Assembly: GCA_030602675.1 (NCBI GenBank)
Contig: JAUVZH010000156.1
Span: forward strand, 1-6,517
DNA from: Candidatus Heimdallarchaeota archaeon
GTDB lineage: Archaea; Asgardarchaeota; Heimdallarchaeia; JABLTI01
Length of the DNA: 6,517 nucleotides
Direction: 5' to 3'
Positions 1 through 6,517 of the stretch are shown piece by piece; position 1 is the stretch's first letter, and each line of letters opens with the position of its first letter. Made by a program: the position numbers and the translations under genes. Under the pieces are notes generated by a model. That model was not told where the DNA came from. It searched no databases and worked only from the letters and a program-made list of their open reading frames with translations.

Positions 1-409
1 GTATTGTTTCCAGAATTTTAAGGTACTTATCTAAAGGTTCCTTTTCTTTTCTAGCTTTTTCAAGACTATCTAATGTTGCTTTTGCACTTCTTTCAGCCTG
101 TTTGTATTCATCAGAGATCAATTCTGCAAGTGCCTTTTCTGCTAGTATTATTGCATCCCCTACAAAGGTTTTCGTCATACTAGGCAATTCATCAAATTTC
201 TCATACTTTGTAATGATTTCACTATAAAATGAGCTTATTATTGTATCTTGAGCAATCATTTCATCATCTTTTAGTTGCCTACGTAATTTATCTCGTTCAG
301 CTCTTGATAATCTAAATGCTAATGTTTCTAGATCAACTCTTTTACCAAAGTGTTTTTCAACTAATTCTTCTGCACCTTTGTATGCTCTTTGACTTACATG
401 AGTATCATC
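1..409 (-). other. Charged, all-helical C-terminal region of the surface protein (incomplete)
   Basis: Residues from about 1659 to the edge are rich in K, E, R, A and L with few glycines or prolines. They include an ETLAFRLSRAERDKLRRQLK helix and a long stretch ending in KARKEKEPLDKYLKILETI. The composition suggests stacked alpha helices or coiled coil on the cytosolic side, possibly for oligomerisation or partner binding. I recognise no family. The end of the protein is not in the window. Confidence 0.5.
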
Positions 410-3400
410 ATTCAATACTTCAGAAAATTTCTTTTCAAAATCGTCAGCAAATATACTAAGTGTTCTTGAATGAATTGGCTTGAGTTTCTTAACTATTAGT
501 ATACAGTCACCAAATAAACCTGAGTAAATCAATAAATGCTTTTCACCAAATTCTACTACTTCAACTTCAAAATTAGACTTGGAACCAATTATTTCCTCGA
601 GAATACCTCTTATTCCAGTCAACGCTCCACCAAATAACTGCTCATCAGTAATAATCTCAGGGGAGTAAGGTACGAAAATTGTTGTAAGACCTGATTTCAA
701 AATATATGAAACAATAACTAATTCGTCTTGCCAGCCAATATTTGAAATTGGTTTACGTAGAGTAACAGCAAGCACAATAGTTGCTATTATAGTTAATGCA
801 ATACCCATAATCACATAGATTAGTGGATTTCCGTTAACAGGTATGATTTCTTCATTTATTTGTATATTATATGTTGCTGAATTACTATTACCAGCTACAT
901 CTGTGAAATTGAAAATTAATTGATAATCACCAATCTCAAAATTATCAAAATTCAATTGAATAGAATATTGATAGAGAGGACTTGTAGCTCTTTCACCTAT
1001 ACAAATCATACAAAATGTTTCACTATAATTTAAACCGGTAATTGTTAATGTTACATTGCTAAGACCATATTCTTCGTTAATATAAACAGTAATATTATGG
1101 TAGTTATTACCTTCTTCATCAAGAGTTATTTCAAAGTGAGCATTACTTAGAATGTTATTATCAATAACTGGATTTTGCCAAAATACTGGATCTACTTCAT
1201 CCAAAATTATGTCATAAACCTCTATACTCGCACGATTAGCTCGATCATATACTGTAACAGTCAAATTATGATTTACTAATCCATCTAGAAAATCACTTTG
1301 TGAGACATTTATTAATATCCACATAGGAGATGTTAGATATTCTATCGCATAATCTGCTGAGTAAACATCATTTACATTATCAGCTATAATAGTAATTGTT
1401 TTCACGCCCAATCTTGGATTATAGATTGAGAGGTTAAATTGCATATTAAGATCATTACAAATGGTTAATGGTTCTAAAGAGGTTGTAAAATCAGGTGGTA
1501 AGAGAGAGATTTCAATAGTTACAATATCAAAAGCATTGTTTCCAGCAATATCAAAAGCATATATCGTTAAATCATATTCTCCATCATAGCCAGTAATGTC
1601 CAATACATGTGATATTGAAGCTTTATCTTTTAACAAAACTAAATCATCAATATGGATTTCCAATCTATCTAAACCTGAACTGTCATCATAACTGAACCAT
1701 TCAATTAACATGCTTGACTCGATAATGATATCATCATCAAGTGGATCGATAATAGAAACTACTGGATCAGTTTGGTCTACTATTATCCATCTATAATCTA
1801 GATAGACCTTCATATCTGTTGTAATTGCGATAATTGTTAGATTAAAGAGTGGATATTCATAAGGAGTATCAGGTAAATTAACAACAGTATTAGTAGTTCC
1901 ACTTGTATAATTATCGTAATATGTACCATTGAGATATATTTCGAAAACACTGACATCCAAATTAATTGTATCCCATGTTAAATCTACAGTCATTGTATTG
2001 GTATAGTCAGTCAAGCTAGAAGGATTTATTATCAAAATTGTTGGAGCATTTGGATCATGAGTAACATTGATTGATTGTTCAATTAAGTGATCTAAAATAT
2101 CTATTATTCTTATAGTTATCAAGTAAGTCTGTGTATCAGGTATTGAGATTTGATAGAAGCTTATAGATGGATCTGTCAATATAGTTTCAACTTCGCCATC
2201 AACTAAAACAACTTGCTCTTTTATTCCAACACCAGCATCATGTGCATACCAGGAGATAATAACATAATCAAGTCCTGTTGTGAAATTATTTGCCGGATTA
2301 TTAATTGAAAGCTCTGGATTTGTTCTATCGAGAATAACTGCTACATAATCTTCTGCAAAGTTCCCTGCTTCATCAAATGTTCTTACAAAGATACCTTTGA
2401 AACTATCATCACCTAAATCAACAATATCAGTAGTTGTTGAGGGAGTATAAGTATCATATAGAAGTCCATTAATGATAATTTGTGTATGGCTAATACCTGA
2501 ACCTAAGAGATTGTCAGTAGCATTCCAAGTAAAGGAAAGTAATGGGTTATCTGTATAGAATGTACCATCAGTAAGTGTTGGTAAAGTTAAAGGATCAAAT
2601 GTTACAATAGGATCTATTGAATCGCGTGTTATAGAAATTGTATTAGTTTGATCGTTTCCTAATAGGTCAAAAGCTTTTACAGCTATTGTATAGTCTTTAT
2701 CAACAGCAAGTAAAACAGTATATGTCATAAAAGTGGTAGTATCAATATAGCCACCATCAACGTATACTTCATAGTAATCAATATCAGTTAATTCATCTGA
2801 AGCAGACCAAATGATATCTAACTCAGTATTTTTGAAAGCACTTCCATCCAAAGGTGAAGTTATTGAGATCGTAGGAGGTGTGGTATCTTTTATCACAAAT
2901 ACACTCTCTCTACCTTTTAATAGAGTTTCATCAATTGCAACCACTGTAATATTCCATATTCCATCACTGTCCAAATCAACATCATAAGGTTCAATTGTAC
3001 TAGAAGATATCAAAAATGAACCATTTCTATAGATTTCATAATAATCGAAATCAAAATCAGGATCGTTAATTTCAAAAGTAATCTGAACGGTACCTAAATT
3101 GGTCATGAAGTAGTTCTCTGGACTAGTAATTGTCACCTGTGGAGCACCGACATCAAACTTAACAGTAACACTAGCATTTTTACTTAAACCAGAGAAATCA
3201 AAAGCAACTACATCAATTATATTCTGTCCTGGAGTAAGATAAGCAACGATACTAGTTTGACCCCCTCCAACTCTATTAGTAAAACTACCATCTACATATA
3301 CATCAAAATGATGTATTGTTTGTAAATCATCAGATGCTGACCAAGTAACTAAAATATTATCTTGAGATGAGACATAACCTGAACTAGGACTTGTAATTGA

Positions 3401-3817
3401 AATTTGAGGAGCTTCCCCTTTACCAAAAACTAATATTTGCCCATAATTATCTCCGACAATAAATTCAGTTCTATCATCTCCGTCAAAATCTCCTGTTGTA
3501 ATAGCACCATGGAAACCTAGACTACTACCAAAATCACCAGACCAGTTTAAACTAAAACTAAGAGATGAACCCAAATCAGTGACATGTCCAATATATAATG
3601 TACCATTATTTGCTCCAAAAATTAGTTCATTTATACCATCATCATCAAGATCTGCAACAGCTGCCCCACCACTCATTAATGGTTTAGATAAACCATCATT
3701 TAGTGAAATCTGTAGTGGTGGGGTGGGATCTGAAAATGAATATTGTTCAAAGATTTTTAGATAATCTTTGCCTACTATGATTGTTTCCAAGTCTAAATCA
3801 TTGTCTACATCAGCAAC
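1..3817 (-). CDS. C-terminal continuation of the same surface protein: last three propeller repeats, nine Ig-like repeats, TM helix, cytosolic tail (3' end outside window)
   Basis: Reading on in the same frame past the TAA gives an uninterrupted frame to the left edge (codons down to position 2). Numbered from the upstream ATG it covers residues 523-1794. Contents in order: propeller Ca-loop motifs at about 524-533 (VADVDND), 577-586 (ADLDDDGINE) and 631-640 (GDFDGDDRTE); nine Ig/FN3-like repeats from 658 to about 1515; a 22-residue membrane helix at 1521-1542 followed by RK; then a cytosolic region to the edge. The topology is type I, with a large exterior part and the C-terminus inside. No independent start is convincing: the first ATG after the stop is at 3676-3674, inside a propeller blade and without a Shine-Dalgarno. 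That favours one interrupted gene over two genes. An annotator may nevertheless begin a separate CDS near 3676. The true C-terminus lies beyond position 1. Confidence 0.82.
410..721 (-). other. Cytosolic domain, possibly longin/roadblock-like
   Basis: Residues about 1555-1658 begin shortly after the membrane helix. They read as beta strands and helices: ELVIVSYILKSG, LTTIFVPYSP, a helix QLFGGALTGIRGILEEII, then FEVEVVEFGE, KHLLIYSGLFGDCILIVKKL and a helix ending KKFSEVLND. This strand-strand-helix-strand-strand-strand-helix order, with a G-L-T-x-x-F start and a helix of the GALTGIRGILEEI type, resembles longin/roadblock (profilin-like) sensor domains found at the cytosolic end of archaeal membrane proteins. 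Such folds act as dimerisation or small-GTPase-partner modules in other systems. The match is by pattern only, so function is inference. Confidence 0.45.
758..823 (-). other. Single transmembrane helix of the surface protein
   Basis: Residues 1521-1542 run LIYVIMGIALTIIATIVLAV then TL, with no charged residue, and are followed directly by R-K. The positive residues on the C-terminal side place that side in the cytoplasm. Together with the N-terminal signal this gives an outside propeller and stalk and an inside tail. Confidence 0.88.
845..3412 (-). repeat. Nine tandem Ig/FN3-like repeats (extracellular stalk)
   Basis: Repeats begin at about residues 658, 747, 836, 924, 1022, 1113, 1206, 1296 and 1398, at spacings of 88-102 residues. 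The recurring signature is [ADNP]-P-x-[IV]-x-I-[TIN]-x-P near the start, then a hydrophobic-W/F-x-A/S-x-D strand (for example IIWSASDE), a [VI]-Y-[VLR]-[DN]-G strand, and often a closing AxDxxGN-type turn (AFDIAGNN, DVAGNS). This is typical of bacterial and archaeal Ig-like/FN3-like spacer domains that hold a head domain away from the membrane. Copies 1-3 are most alike; copies 8 and 9 are divergent. Individual Ig versus FN3 assignment cannot be settled by eye. Confidence 0.75.
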
Positions 3818-4576
3818 TTAAATTGTATGACCAAATTGATCTGCTGTTGTAGTAGATGAATCTGCAGACAAATCATCTGATGGATTATCCAAGAATTTAG
3901 CAGTGGCACGTTCATAAATAAGGAGTTGTGTTAATGAGATTTGATTATCAGATGTAACTTGATAATTAAACAAAAGCTCATTTTGAGCATCATTATCAAT
4001 ATCACCAACTGTTAAAGCATGAATTCTATAAGGATATACTCCACTAATTTTAAAATGGAAATTTGAACGTTCATCATGAGAGAAGCTATCAGTGGGTATA
4101 TCATATTCTAATACACTGACATAGCCATTCTGATCTCCATAAACAAGATCAGCAAGAGTATCATTATTTGCATCTCCGATTTCCAGATAACCCATTAATG
4201 CACGATTATGAGTGAAAATGGTTTCACTAGTATCAAAATCATTTGATGTACTATTCCAACTACTGAAACGCAGAATTCTAGTTGATTCTCCTACAGCATA
4301 AATTTCATCCTGACCATCCCCATTGAAATCATATGTCTTAATCCCTTTTATTGGAAAGGTAATTATTGATTGATGACTTGTTGTCCATGATGACCAGATT
4401 CTTTGGAACTCTCCACCAGTATAATCAAAAATTGCTAATAAATTACTATCTCCTAAAACTGTTCTATTTGAACTTACAATAATTTCTTGATCACCATTGC
4501 CATCAATATCACCAGATGTTACATAAGTTCCATTATTATAACCAAGAGCAGATGATTTGACATTCATATTTTGTTC
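3416..4576 (-). repeat. Seven FG-GAP/VCBS-type repeats forming a predicted seven-bladed beta-propeller
   Basis: Acidic loop motifs of the D-x-[DN]-x-[DN] type followed by [ED]-hydrophobic residues recur at about residues 291, 351, 403, 460, 524, 577 and 631, at spacings of about 52-64 residues. This is the calcium-binding loop of FG-GAP/VCBS repeats, as seen in integrin-alpha-like propellers. Seven copies is the usual number for a closed propeller of this type. Four copies lie upstream of the internal TAA and three downstream, so the complete fold exists only if the stop is absent or read through. Confidence 0.8.
3818..3820 (-). other. In-frame ochre (TAA) stop splitting the surface-protein gene
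   Basis: Codon 522 is TAA (plus strand tta). Residues before it (QFGHTI) and after it (VADVDND) together match the pattern of the other blades, for example HALTVGDIDND at 456-465. The stop occupies a variable strand position where the other blades have T, E, K or A. Glutamine CAA, glutamate GAA or lysine AAA would each become TAA by one substitution; CAA to TAA is the simple C-to-T transition. The frame is the same on both sides, so no indel is needed. It could be a true nonsense allele, population variation in an assembled genome, or a sequencing error. Programmed readthrough is unsupported. Confidence 0.85.
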
Positions 4577-5383
4577 CACAATATAGTCGAAATCATCTTT
4601 GTTTGATTCTCCAAAAGAGATATCTCCCCATTCATTAGCATTGGTTCTGATATTAAGTAAATTATCTGCAATGTATGGCCAAGTTATTGCAGCGTATTGA
4701 TCTGAATAATCATCAGTAGCTTCGAAAGCAATCCCACTACTATTGCCGAGTCCACTAGATATAGCTGTGAAAGGAATCCTTATTTCATATTGTCTATGAT
4801 TAGTAATGTTATCAAAAGCTGAAGTTGTAAAAGCAGTATCAAAATAAATACCACTAGCTGGTAGTGTCATACCAGGATTTCTCCATTCAATAACATCCCA
4901 TTTACTTGCTAGTTCATTATATTGTCTGTACTCTACATAGTCATCAGCACTATTAGAGATAAAACGTATTGATTTATCAGTAGAAGATAAAACACCATTG
5001 TGATCAACATCAAAATAAATTGTTGTTCCCCAATCTGCTGTTGGAGTCATAACTTGAAAGTTGGTAGCATCTATTGCAATATAAAAATTAGTATTGTCAT
5101 TTTGTAAAAGTAATTTCCCACCTATTGCATTAGTACTATCATACATATCATAGACTGCTGCATAAACCCATTCATCTACAACCCCTTGAAAAGCAAAATG
5201 AATACTACCATCTATTGTAGGATTTGTCCCATTCCATATAGAGAAAATTTCTGTTGGGTAAGCTATTGAAGAATGAGCAGAAGTGTTTTGAAAAAACCTG
5301 AAGGAGTCAATCGCTAAAACACCTAAAGTAATTATCGCAAAGATTAAACCTGCTTTTAATAGATACCTTCTTCTTACAAACAT
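3818..5383 (-). CDS. N-terminal part of a large surface protein: signal/anchor, CBM9/DOMON-like domain, first four FG-GAP propeller repeats; ends at an in-frame TAA
   Basis: This frame has 521 codons from ATG (5383-5381) to TAA (3820-3818). Residues 1-30 are a basic n-region (RRRYLLK) followed by a hydrophobic core, so the protein is exported or N-anchored. Residues about 50-255 resemble the CBM9-like/DOMON-like beta-sandwich family: a DG near the start, W72, YFDVDHNG at 123-130, YEIRIPF at 199-205 and a late ITWP. Ligands of that fold are sugars or cofactors; none can be assigned here. From about 270 there are FG-GAP/VCBS-type repeats with acidic Ca-loop motifs at residues 291-300 (GDIDGNGDQE), 352-360, 403-412 and 460-469. 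The frame ends immediately before a fifth such motif, which continues in the same frame after the stop, so this is very probably a truncated piece of a longer gene. There is no clear Shine-Dalgarno upstream of the ATG. The domain types are fairly secure; the function (surface adhesion or sensing) is inference. Confidence 0.85.
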   Translation of the reverse strand: MFVRRRYLLKAGLIFAIITLGVLAIDSFRFFQNTSAHSSIAYPTEIFSIWNGTNPTIDGSIHFAFQGVVDEWVYAAVYDMYDSTNAIGGKLLLQNDNTNFYIAIDATNFQVMTPTADWGTTIYFDVDHNGVLSSTDKSIRFISNSADDYVEYRQYNELASKWDVIEWRNPGMTLPASGIYFDTAFTTSAFDNITNHRQYEIRIPFTAISSGLGNSSGIAFEATDDYSDQYAAITWPYIADNLLNIRTNANEWGDISFGESNKDDFDYIVEQNMNVKSSALGYNNGTYVTSGDIDGNGDQEIIVSSNRTVLGDSNLLAIFDYTGGEFQRIWSSWTTSHQSIITFPIKGIKTYDFNGDGQDEIYAVGESTRILRFSSWNSTSNDFDTSETIFTHNRALMGYLEIGDANNDTLADLVYGDQNGYVSVLEYDIPTDSFSHDERSNFHFKISGVYPYRIHALTVGDIDNDAQNELLFNYQVTSDNQISLTQLLIYERATAKFLDNPSDDLSADSSTTTADQFGHTI

Positions 5384-5462
5384 GAATAAACCAACAAAAT
5401 TCCCTATTCTGGTCGGATTTAGTGCATTATATTAGGTCTAAAGTTAAATAAAACAGTTTTGC

Positions 5463-5472
5463 TTTTTTATAA
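5463..5472 (-). promoter_or_regulatory. Candidate TATA box for the minus-strand surface-protein gene
   Basis: Read on the minus strand this is TTATAAAAAA, preceded by CCC, a good archaeal TATA-type element. Transcription would begin about 25 bases further along, near 5440, leaving a leader of about 55 bases before the ATG at 5383. A second, weaker candidate is TAATATAATG at 5425-5434, which would give a leader of about 20 bases. The sequence alone does not decide between them. Confidence 0.35.
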
Positions 5473-5662
5473 GGGATTGTGGTTTATTTTTTAAAATATT
5501 GATTTAATATATCATATAAATGTTAAAACAGCGACAAAAATCTTGCGAAATTTTAAATCATCATCTTCAGTTTTATCATTGTTCAAATGTAGGATTTAGC
5601 AGAAAGTGGTTAAGTTACCTAACCAACATGCAAATTACTATTCATTTCTTAATTTGCTTGAA

Positions 5663-5670
5663 TCTAAATA
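5663..5670 (+). promoter_or_regulatory. Candidate TATA-like element for the HEAT-repeat gene
   Basis: The sequence is tctaaata. A start site about 25 bases downstream would fall near 5693, after the ATG at 5690 and about 48 bases before the ATG at 5741. If real, it favours the 5741 start. The match is weak in such an AT-rich region. Confidence 0.25.
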
Positions 5671-5740
5671 CAAAGGTAATTAAAAAGGAATGGTTAAAAT
5701 ACCATTAGGAACCGTTTCTACATATCTAGGGGTTAAATTC

Positions 5741-6133
5741 ATGGATATTATAAAGAATTTGTTAAAGGATTTTAGTGATGAAGAATCAGTTACTAAGCAG
5801 TGTGCTATTGTTTGGGAACTTGGTAATATAGGTTCAAAAGCAGGGAAAGCAACTGGCAATTTATCCAAAATTCTTGCTAAAAATCCTCACTGGCGGACTC
5901 GAGCATGGGCAGCTTGGTCATTAGGAAGAATTGGTGGAAAGAAAGCCCATAAAGCTCTTGAAAAGGCAATTGACATTCATTATGAAAGCGATGAAGAAGA
6001 AGTTGTCTATAATAGTGCATTTTGGGCATTACACTGGTTGAAAGTTACTGAAAATTGTAAACCAATTTTTGAACCAGCTGTAGCAGAGGAAATTAAACAA
6101 GAAATCTTGCAAAGAACTGGGATGCAACAATAA
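5741..6133 (+). CDS. Small HEAT-repeat (PBS-lyase-like) protein
   Basis: The protein is 130 residues from the ATG at 5741 and has no signal peptide or membrane segment, so it is probably cytosolic. Three helical-pair repeats are visible: around residues 18-45 (CAIVWELGNIG), 50-78 (TRAWAAWSLGRIGG then KALEKAI) and 85-105 (VVYNSAFWALHWLK). The [AS]-x-x-A-[LW]-x-L-G-x-I-G pattern is that of HEAT_2/PBS-lyase HEAT-like repeats, which form small scaffolds for protein-protein contacts; enzyme activity need not be implied. I prefer the 5741 start because AGGGG (5728-5732) lies 8 bases upstream and the repeat fold begins just after it. An in-frame ATG at 5690 would add 17 non-HEAT-like residues, and its AAGGA abuts the codon with no spacer. 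Binding partner unknown. The gene is divergent from the surface-protein gene and upstream of the iron-sulfur gene. Confidence 0.78.
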   Translation: MDIIKNLLKDFSDEESVTKQCAIVWELGNIGSKAGKATGNLSKILAKNPHWRTRAWAAWSLGRIGGKKAHKALEKAIDIHYESDEEEVVYNSAFWALHWLKVTENCKPIFEPAVAEEIKQEILQRTGMQQ

Positions 6134-6170
6134 TCTACCCTTACAGTTCATATTCATATCAACATTTCGT

Positions 6171-6210
6171 TGCTTTTTCAAGTTAGATTATTATACAGAA
6201 TATTCTTTTT
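6171..6210 (+). terminator. Possible T-run terminator after the HEAT-repeat gene
   Basis: Two runs of five T (6174-6178 and 6206-6210) lie about 40-75 bases after the stop codon. Archaeal RNA polymerase often stops at T-rich stretches without a hairpin, and no strong hairpin is seen here. The call is weak because T-runs are common in DNA this AT-rich. Confidence 0.22.
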
Positions 6211-6293
6211 AATTCATGTATCTTAATATAGTAAGGGAAAAGGGTATTAAATTGAAAAAAGAATAATTGATAGTCGTATATGTTACACCAATT

Positions 6294-6297
6294 GGAG
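6294..6297 (+). promoter_or_regulatory. Ribosome binding site GGAG for the gene at 6306
   Basis: GGAG within attggagatt lies 8 bases before the ATG at 6306, an ideal Shine-Dalgarno spacing. It fixes this start: the in-frame codons upstream reach a TAA at 6264-6266 with no better start between. Confidence 0.6.
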
Positions 6298-6305
6298 ATT
6301 ATCTT

Positions 6306-6517
6306 ATGGGGCATATCAAAGGACAAGAAAAGAACAGTTATCTCAATTTACAGCAAAGGTTAGATAAAACACCACAAGGTGCACCTGCTTCTAAAGCTTT
6401 ATTTGAAATTTTGCAAGTGCTTTTTACTGAAGAGGAAGCAGAACTAGTTTCAAAGCTTCCCATTAATTTTGTTACAGCAGAAAGAGCAGCTAAGATCTGG
6501 AAAAAAACACCTGAAGA
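6306..6517 (+). CDS. N-terminal fragment of a probable 4Fe-4S dicluster (ferredoxin-type) protein; runs off the right edge
   Basis: Seventy complete codons are visible from ATG 6306 and the frame is open at the edge. Residues 19-32 (LDKTPQGAPASKAL), then FEILQVLFTEEEAELVSKLP, then TAERAAKIWKKTPEE read as a helical, winged-helix-like N-terminal region. From memory this pattern starts a family of 4Fe-4S dicluster proteins whose later part carries ferredoxin CxxCxxCxxxCP motifs. No cysteine is visible in this fragment, so the cluster-binding part, and proof of the family, lie outside the window. It would be a cytosolic electron carrier or redox subunit. The start is well supported by a GGAG 8 bases upstream. 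The gene runs in the same direction as the HEAT-repeat gene, but the 172-base gap argues against tight coupling. Confidence 0.6.
   Translation, partial: MGHIKGQEKNSYLNLQQRLDKTPQGAPASKALFEILQVLFTEEEAELVSKLPINFVTAERAAKIWKKTPE

Larger units (their letters stand above)
5384..5740. other. Divergent intergenic region
   Basis: This 357-base AT-rich gap separates the start of the minus-strand surface-protein gene from the plus-strand HEAT-repeat gene, so promoters for both should lie here. TATA-like stretches occur at 5463-5472 and 5425-5434 (minus) and 5663-5670 (plus); another AT-rich run lies at 5502-5520. A 62-codon plus-strand frame (5520-5708) has no ribosome binding site and no recognisable domain and is not called. 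I saw no tRNA or obvious structured RNA. Confidence 0.6.
6134..6305 (+). other. Intergenic region between the HEAT-repeat and iron-sulfur genes
   Basis: This 172-base AT-rich spacer carries T-runs at 6174-6178 and 6206-6210 that may end the HEAT-repeat transcript, and a ribosome binding site for the next gene. TATA-like stretches at 6221-6230 (tcttaatata) and 6245-6252 could give the next gene its own promoter. No open frame of note is present. Confidence 0.5.

Noticed and set aside
845..3412. Tandem DNA repeat or CRISPR-like array
   Set aside because: The periodicity of about 270 bases is visible only at protein level as diverged Ig-like domains; no identical short repeats with spacers are present.
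3674..3676. Independent gene start (ATG) for the downstream half
   Set aside because: It lies inside a propeller blade, has no Shine-Dalgarno and no signal peptide follows, although the product needs export.
3579..3764. 61-codon plus-strand open frame
   Set aside because: It lies opposite the propeller-coding frame, has low-complexity S/P/A composition, no ribosome binding site and no domain; it is an antisense shadow.
3818..3820. Recoded stop (selenocysteine or pyrrolysine readthrough)
   Set aside because: The codon is TAA, not TGA or TAG, and it falls at a variable surface position of a beta-propeller strand with no need for a special residue.
5520..5708. 62-codon plus-strand open frame upstream of the HEAT-repeat gene
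   Set aside because: No ribosome binding site, no recognisable motif, composition like random AT-rich DNA, and it overlaps the likely promoter and alternative start of the HEAT-repeat gene.
5680..5868. 62-codon minus-strand open frame
   Set aside because: It overlaps the start of the HEAT-repeat gene in antisense, and the HEAT repeats on the plus strand are clearly the real coding sequence.

Overview
The window is AT-rich and most of it (1-5383) is one very long minus-strand reading frame. It encodes a modular cell-surface protein anchored by a C-terminal membrane helix. Ca-loop beta-propeller repeats, tandem Ig-like repeats, a lone membrane helix and a cytosolic domain that looks longin/roadblock-like to me, plus TATA-type promoter candidates and weak Shine-Dalgarno use, suggest an archaeon, possibly an Asgard lineage. 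The lineage is inference: no rRNA or other marker gene is present.

Layout. (i) 5383 down to 1, minus strand: signal peptide or anchor, a CBM9/DOMON-like sugar-binding-type beta domain, seven FG-GAP/VCBS-type repeats, nine Ig/FN3-like repeats of about 90 residues, one transmembrane helix, and a cytosolic tail of at least 250 residues that leaves the window at its left edge. A single in-frame TAA (3818-3820) cuts this frame in the middle of the propeller. Annotation therefore splits it into a 521-codon upstream part and a downstream part of about 1270 codons in the same frame. There is no frameshift, no gap, and no convincing new start after the stop. Four propeller repeats lie before the stop and three after it, seven in all, so the two parts are best read as one gene with a nonsense mutation or a base-call error. 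(ii) 5384-5740: a divergent intergenic region with AT-rich promoter candidates. (iii) 5741-6133, plus strand: a small cytosolic HEAT-repeat (PBS-lyase-like) protein. (iv) 6134-6305: a short intergenic region with T-runs and a good ribosome binding site. (v) 6306 to the right edge, plus strand: the N-terminal 70 residues of a protein resembling the helical N-terminal region of a family of 4Fe-4S dicluster proteins.

How they work together. The large protein would display a carbohydrate-binding-like head, a propeller and a long Ig-like stalk outside the cell, and place a small alpha/beta domain plus a charged helical region inside. That layout suits adhesion or outside-to-inside sensing. The two plus-strand genes are transcribed divergently from it, and nothing in the sequence ties them to it functionally.
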